A DNA stretch of 60,000 nucleotides from Nymphaea colorata. Taxonomy: Eukaryota > Streptophyta > Magnoliopsida > Nymphaeales > Nymphaeaceae. Shown one piece after another: positions 1-10,115 of the stretch. Both the position numbers and the translations under genes were made by a program. Positions within the stretch are counted from its first letter, which is position 1. The number at the start of each line of letters is the position of its first letter. The notes below the pieces were generated by a model. The model saw only the letters and a list, made by a program, of their open reading frames with translations. It made no database searches and was not told where the DNA came from. The stretch lies in assembly GCF_008831285.2 (NCBI RefSeq), contig NC_045151.1, forward strand, positions 1,485,544 to 1,545,543. The letters run 5' to 3'.

Positions 1-46
1 AGCACCAACATGAGGTATGGTCATAATGAAGCACAACAGCGCAAAC

Positions 47-1248
47 CTGTCAAATTTAGGAACCCATCACTTGCATAGACGATGGGCATATCAGGCAAAT
101 ATGGATCAGTTCTGCAAGAAGAACGACAAAAAGCTCTATAAGAAAAATTCAATATCGAGAACCCTAGAACCAACTCTATGATTAAATGATCAATTAAGAA
201 CTTGCAACAACTCACAGTACAAAGCTTTGTTTGATTCTACCAAGAGATATGTTCAAGGATGAAGTGATCCGAGTTAGTCTAGGATGGACTGAAGAGCACC
301 TTCTGCCACAGACAGATTTCCCCATCAGCTTGCTGTAGTGAGCCAATGTAGAAAGTATGCTGTCAATTGCAGCTGTAGCCTTCTTTTTCTCAAGATTGAT
401 ATCTTCACAGGCATCCTCACACTGCAGTTCTGTACTAATTACAAGTTTATACACCCACAAAAGATAGCGAATAAACAAAGAAACAGGTTATCTAGTTGTG
501 CTAACGAAAACTTTTTTGTAGCTTATTTTTCCAAAACTAGGACATTCAATCGCTAACCTCTGCTATCAGGTTCAGGAGAAGCGTCAGGTAACAAAGATTT
601 GTTTAACCCCCTAACTGAATCTTTGAGGATCTCTCTTCGACAAGAACCGAAACATATCTCCAGCTTTGGACAATCTGCCTTGACATCAAGGTTTCCTACG
701 TCAGGAGAGTGCCTACTCCATGTGCATGAATTTGGGGCTGTCGAGTCCAAGCCACTCACTGGTTCCAAATTTCGAAAGCCAGACTGTGATATACTAGCTT
801 TTCTTGAGATAGGAACCTGAACTGCAACGAAGTGAATAACCCTTCCATCATCTTCTGAAAAAACAGGGCTTAAATGGAAAACAATCCAAATGGGTGTTCC
901 ATCCTTTCTGTAGTTCAACAGCTTAATCTGAATGCCTCTCTCCTCTCTAATTGCTTCTCGAATTTCGAGAACTGATCGCCTATCTGTATCCGGTCCCTGG
1001 AAGATGCGCCCATTCTTTCCGATAACTTCTTCTCTAGAATATCCTGACATTTTCAGGAAACCTCTGCTCGCGAAGATAATAGGGTGCCCAGAGAGGCATG
1101 GATCAGTGATGAGGAAGTTTTCCGGCATTTCATCCAAAACCTCAGTTATCCAGGTGGAGTAACGGCTTCCGAGTGACTGATCAATCTGTTGGTTATTGCT
1201 CAGTTGAGCTGCCATCTTTCGTTTTCTGATCAAAATTCTCAATTCCAT
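47..1248 (-). CDS. PLP: PAS/LOV protein (PLP/LLP type), 5' three coding exons, partial
   Basis: This is the N-terminal part of a two-sensor-domain protein of the plant PAS/LOV family (Arabidopsis PLP, also called LLP), a putative flavin-binding blue-light sensor. Three exons join in frame: 1248-558, 429-216 and 111-47, with GT donors at 557, 215 and 46 and AG acceptors just before 429 and 111. Exon 1 encodes an N-terminal PAS/LOV-like domain (about residues 36-145) with motifs ITDPCLSGHPIIFAS, GYSREEVIGKNGRIFQG and LNYRKDGTPIW. The cysteine that forms the flavin adduct in true LOV domains is glycine here (residue 80, NGRIFQG), as expected for the PAS half of this family. Exon 2 is a linker ending in GRIKQSFVL. 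Exon 3 begins the second domain (TDPYLPDMPIVYASDGF). The photoactive cysteine of the second domain lies beyond the window. I chose the first in-frame ATG at 1248; an ATG at 1215 (MAAQ) is a good alternative. Confidence 0.9.
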
Positions 1249-2160
1249 AACAGGCACTCAAATCGATTGAGAATTCAGTTCCATATAATTTATTTTTGGT
1301 TACTCGAAAGGAGCCCAATAAGTAAATCAGAAAAAAGCTAAAAGCAAAGAACCAATCGACCATGAAGTGGTTGCTCCTCTATATAGGTCTCTCTTCTTTC
1401 TTCCTTTAACCAAATCTTGAGGCCTAACAGGCTAACATCAACCATCAACTGTATAACCAACAACAGTGATTTTCGTGTACCTGAAATTTCAATATCAAGA
1501 GAATCGGAACTGAGTAATCGAATCACTGAACCATAAGATGCATTAAAAGAAAACGAGGCCATGATAACACCTGATTATGGCTCCATCGTTGAAGTAAACA
1601 GAAAAAAAGAAAAAAAAAAGGTCCAGACAAATGAATTCGTAGAGGATAACCAGAAGCACCCAAGGAGCATCCAACAACCACCAAAAAAACACACCACCCA
1701 CGATCATGAAACTTAAAAAGATCTGCCCCAAACGATTATCCACCAATCATTTCGATAGAAAAAGGATGCGACCACGTTCCTGATTTTAGTCCTCTTGAAG
1801 ATGTTCGAATAAAACCACCACGCAAGCAAATGAAAGCGACACCGCGAAGATCAAAATGGACGAAGGAAGAAGGGAGAAGGAATCGTAGGAGAATAAGGGG
1901 AGGACAACATCTAACAAAAGAGGAAGGAAACGGCGGAGAGATACTGAGCGAGAGGAAGAGAGGGTGGGGATGCGTCCAACATAAGTTGAATCGAACGAAG
2001 GGAGGAGGAATGCGGCGAGCCGATTCAAGACGCCGTCAAGAGAACCGAGAGAGTGGTAGGTTCCAAGTGAGCACTTGTCGGTGTACGCGCTCATGATCCA
2101 GGAATGTACGTATTTCTACAACGTAGAGAGGGATAAAGAAAGAGGGACGGGGATCTTTGA
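1249..2160 (-). promoter_or_regulatory. 5' flank and probable leader/promoter of the PAS/LOV gene
   Basis: No protein gene is supported here. On the minus strand this is the upstream sequence of the PAS/LOV gene. It includes a CT-rich (minus strand) block at about 1850-2040 typical of plant leaders. A GATAAGG motif on the minus strand, resembling the light-associated I-box, lies just upstream at about 2168-2174. Two moderate minus-strand reading frames (1338-1562 and 1786-2094) have no recognisable domain and could be leader ORFs. I cannot fix the transcription start or say whether a 5' leader intron exists. Confidence 0.4.
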
Positions 2161-4010
2161 ATGCATCCTTATCCATACACGTCTGTCTCTTTCTTTAACT
2201 CCTCGTTAAAATAGCCGGAATTAGCATGAAGTGGCCGACTCCGATTGATTCATTGACGTCGACAGATGCAAAAGTACCATGGCCAATACATCATTCTACT
2301 GCTGTTAGGTAATTGACAGGGTTGTGATACCCATCAACGCACCAATTAAAAGATGAATGAACTTAACTGAACTATTTTTTAAGGTCGATCCAGTGGAGTG
2401 ATAGAACTAACTAATTGATTCAATTTCTGATTTCTGCAACACCGCTGCAACGCATTTACTGACGGCAGACATGGTCCTGCATTGCCCAAGCGCTTCTGTT
2501 GTGAAAAGGTTGGCGTTACGGCATGTAAAGAATTCAAGATCAGAGGCTCACCCTCCACCAACTTACGTCACCTTCTGCAATAAAAATGGAAGACTGATCT
2601 AGAATAGGCTCGATTCTGCTGGTCTGGATCCAAACTCCCGGATCAAGTTAAAATGGACAATGGACCTACTAAGTGGTACTCCTTCAGCTCTTTTCAAGTA
2701 ATTTGGGGATGATTATTCAAGGATTTTTCAATTTTGGATATTAGATTAATGGGGAGCAACGACGCACCTTAAGCGAAGGTAGGATGTCAACATATCTGAC
2801 TCAGATCGAACATCCGACCGAATTATTTCAAAAAATCGGATATAGAAAATAATTTTAATATCTGAGTAAAAAATGAGATTGGATTCAAATTTAAAAAATG
2901 ACATATGAAAGGATTCAGATTTTGGATTCAGCTATACATAAATATTTGTTTTGATTTGAATTTGGATTCAGATCAGCTTCAGTTTTAAACAATATCCTAA
3001 TTCAACGCCCTTACATTTTTTGTAAATTGGTCAGATTTGGTTCAAAGTTTGGATTCGGATTGGATGTAAATGTAAAAATCCGGATGCAGATAAGAGTTGG
3101 ATATGACTGTTCTTTGTATTTGAATCAAAAGTTGACTCCAGGCAATTGAATATCCAAAAAAAGTGGTCCTTGGTGCTTTTTTTATTGTGGTTTCTTATCT
3201 TCCTTCTCAAGATATTTTTTTGTAACGCATACTTTTCTATAACTGATAAATTGTATAACAAGTGGGCCTTTGATGGTCCACAAAAAGGTTTTCAGGAAGA
3301 GAAGTTCAGCTAAAACATGGAATTGGAATTTTAGCAAAATCGCACAATTTATATGCATCGCCACACTAAAAATTTTGGGATAAATTTTCACTCTACTGTT
3401 TGATTAATAAAATTATTATTTTTTAAGTTTGATAAAAAATAGAAAGTTCTAATTGTCAAAACACTCTCCATGTTACTTTGCCTTTTTCTCGAGGCGGCAA
3501 CGTATAATTTGAAAGTTGGTTTCTCCTATTGTCCATATATATCTTGTATTGCATGTAAAACTAATTGGACCTTATAAATGCATTTTTCATGGTTCTTTTA
3601 GGAACAGGCTCATGGATCACACTTTCATGAAAAGTTGTAATTTTTTAGATTTTAAAACATATGGTTTTGAGTTCTTTTTATTTTTTTACCAAGACACTTA
3701 TTCAATTGTAACCTTTTTTTTTTTTTTTGTTATTTGGGACACACGTTCTTCTACTTAGCCACTCAAATTTCCCGTATCCTATATACAAGAAAAAAATGGT
3801 ACCGTTCTTGAAATTCTTGTTCTTCTTTACTAGATAAAAGTAAATGACAAAATATATATTACGCACACACTTACATGTGTACAACTAGATTAGGCTAATT
3901 TCCAGTTAGGTGGCCTACACGGAACTGGTTCTAGGGGTATGCCTTTGAGAATTTCACTTTCTTTTAGAGTATTTTTTATCATTTTTAACTCTTAACATGC
4001 AATATATATA
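2161..4010. other. Intergenic, AT-rich; possible decayed MITE at about 2770-3020
   Basis: No gene is supported. From about 2770 to 3020 the sequence is built from recurring GATTTGGATTCAGAT-like blocks with roughly inverted ends (GGATGTCAAC near 2783 and CAACGCCCTTAC near 3003). That composition is common in old non-autonomous plant DNA elements, but I find no target duplication. The rest is low-complexity AT-rich sequence with a long T run at 3712-3729. Confidence 0.3.
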
Positions 4011-4012
4011 TA

Positions 4013-4190
4013 TTGGGTGAGTGAGAGGTTAATAATCTATTGTCCATAAAAGAGACTTGAAGGTTCTCTCGTTTCTCTTGATTCTGCTTGCCTTCAGAAT
4101 CTGGGGCTGCATTATCGCCAATGATGACAGAAGTGCACCCTTCAACTCAAATATTGCATTCCACTATTTAAGATGTAGTCGAGCGAGGAA
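4013..4190 (-). repeat. Diverged tRNA-type SINE relic
   Basis: Read alongside the clearer SINE at 43183-43425, this stretch keeps the same order of blocks: TTGGGTGAG, then a GCCTTC segment, then GTGCACCCTTCA, then a TTAAGA segment. Similarity is roughly 70% by eye, and no polymerase III boxes survive clearly. The call rests entirely on this pairwise resemblance. Confidence 0.4.
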
Positions 4191-4369
4191 CATGCTTCTT
4201 CACATTTGCTGTATCCTTTGAGCCTGCAGGCAGTATCTTCCCAGGAGTACAACAATTATTTGGCCTTTGGCAATCATTGTGTTTATTTCTTATTTCAATA
4301 AATAAGATTTTGTGAGGAAAGAAAGAAGTAAGCACAATGGTCGGTAAAATTCAAAACCTAATGTAATGT

Positions 4370-4421
4370 TCACTCACACACACACTCTCTCTCTCTCTTT
4401 ATATATATATATATATATATA
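4370..4421. repeat. Compound microsatellite (CA)n(CT)n(TA)n
   Basis: Consecutive CA, CT and TA dinucleotide runs are read directly in the sequence. Confidence 0.9.
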
Positions 4422-6480
4422 ACATGGATGATTAAAAAAAAACAAAGAGGAAAAGAACACATAATATTTTAGATTAGTGACCACCTTTTTCTCCTTATTG
4501 AACATAGAATATTTTAGTTATTCAACATCAGTTGGCAATTTTTTCTATTTGTTTTTGTCTTAGCACATAAGATGAGTAGCCAAAATCATTAGCATTTTAG
4601 AAAGAGATTACCTTTTGCAGGTTTCTATATAAGGGCTATAATTTTTTATTAAAACTGCCAAACAAGAAGTTTGAGCAAATGTTCTTTAATCTGAAAAATG
4701 TAAAAAATATTAATTGAAATTTCTTCAATATTAACCTCTATAAAAAATTTACATTCTTATTCATTTTAGACAAGATGTAGCTCTTTTTCAGAAAAAAATC
4801 ATAAAATGTGGTTATTTTAAATTTATAGACAAGAGATATGTCCCAAAAAGAAAATTTCCTTAAGCAGCTGATGCTCTCTATGGTGATGGCCCGATCGTTG
4901 GTTTATTTATCTTGAATATATTATATTTCAACTCTGGTAAAGTTTTTGAAAATATAGTTTGGCACTTATAAAAAAAAATGTGGTTTTGCCTTTTTCATGG
5001 GGACCCCATGTCCTAGATGTTGAGCTACGGATGGGCTGGTGTGGGGAAGCTTTTCAAGATTTGTTATTTTTAATTAATATTTTTAAATATTTGGTCTGTT
5101 CTCAAAAGAGTTGTTTGAGTTTTGACAGTTGAAATAATATGTGAGTGTTTTATAAATCTATTTCAAAGATTATAATCGATTCATAAAACATTAAAACTAT
5201 GTGTTCTTCAGGACATATGCATACAACGTTCACACAATATTCCATTTGCTAAATGACCAAAAAACAGCCTGTGGAGGCAAAAACAAAGAAGGAGAGGCTT
5301 CTTCAATATCTTTCTTAACAAAAATCAATTTTGGGATCTCCACAACATACTTACAAGGAAACCTGCCACGGAACTTGCTTTGTACCTATAACTGAAAGAA
5401 AGAAAACTAGTTTATGTGTTTTTTAATGAAACCTTCCTTTTTATGAACATTATCAAACAGTGATCTGGAATAAAATTGGGTCAACTCAATAATTTAGCAG
5501 CAATTTTTTTAACACTATCATTGTTTGCGCGACTATTTTTTTTTTTTTTTTAAACCGAAATGTATTCTAGGCCCTATTTCACAGTTTTTATGAAAGTGTA
5601 GTCTTTATTAAAAAATTATAAAGATTGAGCCTTTTAAATTGTAAAAAGGTTATATTGTAAAATATAATTTTTCTTGTTATTATTTAAAAAAATCCCTTAT
5701 ATTATTAATTCTGAAAAAGACGAGCTTCTGAAACTCATTAAAAAGACAACTTTGGTAAATCCAATATTTTCATTTCTTTCAACTCAAATCAAAGGAGCTT
5801 TTCTGGTAACTATGTGTAGGAATTGCGACGGAATTGGTAATCATGTTTGGGAGTCGGGTGAGTCAGAGCAGGTTATCTGAGGCGAAGCCAACTCTCTTGT
5901 CCTTGCCTTCAGGTTTTGAGGATGCTTGAGAATTTGGATTAAAAGAGCTTTTTTAGTAATTATATTTAGGAATAGCTTTTCTGGTAATTAAGTTTAAGAA
6001 TTGAGATGGGAATTGGTAATCATGTTTGAGAGTTGGGATGAGTCGGAGCAGGCCATCCTCCTTTTCCTTGTTCTAAGTTCTACCCTTGTTCCAGATTCTA
6101 AGGTGCTTTTCAATCTGGCTGCTCTTCAACTCGAGTGTGCTGCCGATTGTAATATAAAAAAATAACATCCATGGATTTCGAGCTCTACACGTCAACCGAG
6201 CAGAGCTATGCGGTGACGAAGCAGGCTATATACGACCCCACTGTTGTAGCAGAGTCGACTTGATGGTGTACGCGCGTTGTGTACACAAGGTGGCGGGGCA
6301 CAGAACTCGCGGTCATGCCATGACAGCATCAGAAAACTAGGCCTCTCCTAGGATTTACGAGAACACCAGAGTGAGCGACGGAAGAGGCCTTCCCACCGCC
6401 ATAGCCCCAGGGGAGAACCTGCTGCGTCAGCGTGTATTCCTCTATTCTTCGACGTGGGTACTGCACCCTTGCCAACGAAA
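4422..6480. other. Intergenic, AT-rich; no gene supported
   Basis: Short disconnected reading frames only. Two similar segments (about 5782-5880 and 5940-6060) share AGCTTTTCTGGTAA and AATTGGTAATCATGTTTG blocks and look like a local duplication. A small frame at 6171-6263 begins MDFELYTSTEQSYAV but ends after 30 codons with no recognised homologue, so I do not call it a gene. Confidence 0.4.
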
Positions 6481-8205
6481 TTAACTACTAAGCGGCTCTC
6501 CAAGCGCCTGATACTTCAACAGACTGAAGAAAAGGTGGGGAGGCATATCCTTTCTGAGCGTTGAAGTAGAAGAAGAAGAAGAAGAAGAAGAAGAAGAAGA
6601 AAAGGCGGGACCGTCGGTGTTGTCTTCTAGGGGAAGCTCTGAGTGTAAGCGCTCTTTCTGTTGCTCTCCCCCATTGTGCCTTTCTTTGTGCTCCTTTAGT
6701 TTATGCGCTGTTTGGGGACGAGGTATTGGTGGAAAGAGGAAGTGCTTCGTGGTCTTCCCACAATGCTTTCCGGCGTTTGGATGCGCCAATTTTGCCAACA
6801 AGTTGCATTGAAGATGGAGTAGTAATCAACTACGTTACATTTGAATGCCGTTCTTAGTTAGGTTTTCTGTGGTAATTTTCCACGAAATGTTTCAACGCAG
6901 TTACAATTCGCTATTCGGTGATCGCAGGTAGTTAGAGACTATCTCTCTTTCTCCTCCTCGCTTTTCCTTTTATTTCATTCTTGCGTATGTCATCTGGGAA
7001 GCGGTCTAAGCAATTTGAATGAGATTAGTGTAAAGTGAAGTTTGATTTGGTCAATACCTAATTATTAGTGATTGGTAGTTTTATTTTTCTGCTTTTCCGA
7101 GTTCTGAAGCTTAGGTGCGAATGGAAAAGGGTGAATTTGCGCTCTTGCTAGTGTTTTGCTGTTTCAGTTTCAGTCACTGCTCGACACGCTGTTTCAGCAA
7201 GCGAAAATAGAGTATTTTGTGTTCTCTTTTTTGGTCATTTGCTCTGGAGGAGCGAAAGGAAAGTTGTTCTTAGTTTTCTACTGAGGCATTGGCATGGATA
7301 TTGCAAGTTTATGCTTTTCTTGTTGCAAAATTTCAATTTTAGCTTGAAAGCTAGTAAACTTAGAAATATCTTCCTGTCGACAGCTGTTGGTTGTTGCCCA
7401 TGATGCGTTATTAGGAGAGTTCTATACGCATTCTCTTCTGGGTGGTTCTGCGTTCTCCACATTAATTAGGAATGCCTACACTGCACTCCCTGAGATTTCC
7501 TATGCATCCAAATTGTGTTTGAACTTTTAGTTTAAACTTTAAAGTTTAAGCTAGTGAACTGGGTTAGAGAGAAATTTTTGAAATCCAACCATGTTGAATC
7601 ATTTGATTTAGTAGTCCTTAACCTCTGAGATATGACCTTTCTTGATTCCGATGCTTTGTACGTTAATTGCGTTATGGTCATACTGCACAAGTTCACATAT
7701 TATTTGGTTCTTTCATAGTTGTGTGTTGCTGACCTATCACTTGTAAGAAGATCTCATGATTATATTTTTTTTTTCTTTTTAGTTTTCTTGCCATTCCAGT
7801 GGAGGAAAATATCTTTGAAGAAGTCTCTTTTACTCTCTTTTACTGTCATAAGCTGGTGGAACAATTCGAACCTCCAAAATATTAAAACAAATTTACGACA
7901 AGAACATGTTACAATGGTTTTGTCTCAGAAAGTCCATTCCTGAAATACCAAAACAACCTAAAAGACAAAAGAGTTTCGTAACAATTTATGGAGTTCTCAG
8001 CTCCATAAATTTTGTTTCTTATGTAAGGAATCCTCACCAAGGCAATGAGATTTGTCATGCTACTGGCATTATAAAATCCTAAAGCCAGTGCCTTGTCCCA
8101 AGGTCCTATTTCTGCTTTGTCTTTTCCGAAAACTATGTATGCTTTGTCTTTCGAGAGTGTGGTTTTCATGGTTTTTGGACTCATACTGCTTCCATGACAG
8201 CCAAG
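6481..8205. other. Non-coding flank; possible leader exon; (GAA)n microsatellite
   Basis: A (GAA)n microsatellite at about 6568-6602 produces a misleading poly-serine frame on the minus strand. A sequence ending GATCGCAG followed by GTAGTT near 6928 would fit a 5' leader exon with a splice donor, possibly upstream of REV7, but nothing confirms it. The part nearest the Copia-2 insertion (about 7910-8205) has open minus-strand frames, and so does its continuation after the insertion (25829-26100). This could be an old coding relic that I cannot identify. Confidence 0.3.
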
Positions 8206-8574
8206 TGTTAAACAACAAGATTTTCGGATCCTCCATCTGGTTCAAAAATCCAGCACGTTGAGCGATGTCTCACATTATTCAATGTCCTTGTAATATGTGA
8301 AGTCTCCTAGGGTTCTACGATTGAAGAGTCTCTTAGGATTCTATGTTCTTGTAAACCGTGTTGAGGTATTCAATGTCCTTGTAATATGTGAAGTCTTCTA
8401 GGATTCTACGATCGAAGAGTCTCTTAGGATTCTGCAATTGTAACTGTTCAGTCTTATAAATATGGGCCATGTACACCATCCTGGTCACGGCTTCTTCTTG
8501 TTTTATTCTTTCTCTCCACCTTCCTCTGTGAATACATATTTTTAGTTGCAGATATTGGTGCCAGATTTCTATCA
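8206..8574 (+). repeat. 5' LTR of Copia-2
   Basis: 369 bp, TG...CA ends. It contains an internal direct repeat: ATTCAATGTCCTTGTAATAT occurs twice. Compared with the 3' LTR it has an extra segment of about 26 bp (GATTGAAGAGTCTCTTAGG region) and many substitutions. A TATAAATA motif at about 8455 fits the LTR promoter. Confidence 0.93.
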
Positions 8575-8590
8575 TGGTATCAAAGCAAGG
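8575..8590 (+). other. Primer-binding site of Copia-2
   Basis: TGGTATCAAAGCAAGG directly follows the 5' LTR and is complementary to the 3' end of initiator methionine tRNA, with one change from the usual TGGTATCAGAGC. Confidence 0.85.
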
Positions 8591-8694
8591 TTACGTTATC
8601 TCTACCTAACGAAATGCCCAAACAGGTCTGATCTGGACGCATCTTGTTATAAATGTCTTCATTTTCTACTTGTATACCCTTCCTTTCTTATGTC

Positions 8695-9098
8695 ATGGAA
8701 AACCTTTCGCATTCTGGTATGTCCTCAAATTTTCTTCCTCATCTTATTACCGAAAAACTCAACCTTGAGAATTATCTAACTTGGAAAAGGCAGATCATGC
8801 CTTTTATAAGAAGTCAAGGCCTCTTTGGACATCTTGATGGTTCAACAAAGGCTCCACCAATATCTATTCTGCAGTAAATAAAGAATGAGGCATGAGAGGT
8901 CATTGTTGTTCAAGAAAACAGCAACCCTGAACATGTTGTGTGGATGAGACATGACCAAAGTCTGGTTGCATATACTTTGTCTACTTTATCTCAACAAGTG
9001 TTACTCTCAGTTTTTGATGGCTATACTGCGGAAGAATTATGGGAAGCTCTTGTTGATACTTTTTCCCAAATATCAGAAGCTCAGATTATGTACTTAAA
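8695..9098 (+). pseudogene. Copia-2 gag, N-terminal part, broken
   Basis: A copia gag start is readable from the ATG at 8695 (MENLSHSG..., then ENYLTWKRQIMPFI). In-frame stops follow from about 8875, and a second open stretch from 8938 keeps gag-like text (LVAYTLSTLSQQ, ELWEALVDTF). The frame is cut at codon YLK by the TIR transposon starting at 9099 and resumes at 16358. Gag would form the retrotransposon particle; this copy cannot encode a full protein. Confidence 0.85.
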
Positions 9099-9203
9099 GG
9101 GCTCGTTTGATTGTCGGGTGAAATTTAACGTGGTAAATTTATCATGGTAATTTTTTCTGGAAAAATTTACAGGATGAAATTTCTCCCTCTTCCAATCTGA
9201 GGT

Positions 9204-9329
9204 CCTGTTTGATGCACATGAAGAATTTAACGTGGTAAATTTAACCCTGTTTGATGCACAAGAAGAATTTAACGTGGTAAATTTAACCCTGTTTGATACA
9301 TATGAAGAATTTAACGCGGTAATTTTTTT
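9204..9329. repeat. 42-bp tandem repeat, three copies
   Basis: Units start at 9204, 9246 and 9288 with CCTGTTTGAT and include GAAGAATTTAACG. They sit in the left subterminal region of the TIR transposon, where such arrays are common. Confidence 0.9.
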
Positions 9330-9398
9330 TTTTCTTCTCGTCCCCAATGATTTTACTGCAACCACTAAGGCAGCTGCAGAGCTCCATTTGATCCAACC

Positions 9399-9675
9399 TG
9401 TTAGAATATCTTGTATAGGGAACCGGGTCTGGATATAGACCCGGTCCCATGGGCGCGGGTACCGAGGGTGGCTCGGTACCCTAGGCGGGCCTCCCTCTTA
9501 TATTATCTCACTTATTGTGTAATTGTTGATTAAGTGAAAATAACATTCTCTCTCCTAGGGTTGAGGTCTTGCCCCTAGGTCAGAGCTTCACTGTGGTTTT
9601 TCACCTCTTACTGAGGTTTTCCACGTATATCGTGTGTTTCTTCTCCATTATCTTCTTGCGTTGCTTGTTTCTACA
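9399..9675 (+). repeat. 5' LTR of Copia-1, with two hairpins
   Basis: 277 bp. It contains two perfect inverted repeats: CCGGGTCT/AGACCCGG at 9423-9444 and GGGTACCGAG/CTCGGTACCC at 9457-9481. The second survives in the 3' LTR; the first is mutated there. Confidence 0.95.
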
Positions 9676-9688
9676 TGGTATCAGAGCC
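9676..9688 (+). other. Primer-binding site of Copia-1
   Basis: TGGTATCAGAGCC immediately follows the 5' LTR and matches the complement of the initiator methionine tRNA 3' end. Confidence 0.92.
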
Positions 9689-10115
9689 AACGCGTGTGGA
9701 TTCTTTGGTGTGATCGTGGAGTTTCCGCCTTTTTATTCCGCCACCGTTGGAGTTCCTTGTTTTTCCCGCCGCCAGCCGCTGCTGACGTTTCCGCGGCCGC
9801 CGCTGTTTTTTCCGCCACTGCCGCTGACGTTTTTCGCCCACCGCCGCTGACGTATTTCGCCCACCGCCGTTGACGTTTCCGCCACCGCCGCCGCTGCGTT
9901 TCCGCCGCTGGTGACCTGCGGCGCCGCTGTTCTTCCGCCGCTGCTAGGGTTTCTCTCGCCGTCGTCGTCGCCGTCAGGGCTTCTTCTGCCGCCGCCGTCA
10001 GGCCTTAAGTCTCTTCCGTCGTGGTTCTTCCACCTTCACCGCCGCTTGTCTTGTTTTCTCTTGGGCTGGTGCCGCGTGTCCTGGTGTTGGATATTGCCTT
10101 CCTGTGGGGATTGTG
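9689..10115 (+). other. GC-rich untranslated leader of Copia-1
   Basis: A 427-bp leader rich in GCCGCCGCT repeats lies between the primer-binding site and the gag start. Open frames across it on both strands are by-products of GC richness. Confidence 0.8.

Noticed and set aside
1786-2094. Minus-strand frame beginning MSAYTDKCSLG upstream of the PAS/LOV gene
   Set aside because: No recognised domain and no splice link to the PAS/LOV exons; it may only be leader sequence.
6481-6801. Minus-strand open frame with a long serine run
   Set aside because: The serine run is translated from a (GAA)n microsatellite; no domain, and the opposite strand is equally open.
9676-9688. tRNA gene fragment
   Set aside because: The tRNA-complementary bases are a retrotransposon primer-binding site directly after an LTR; no cloverleaf surrounds it.
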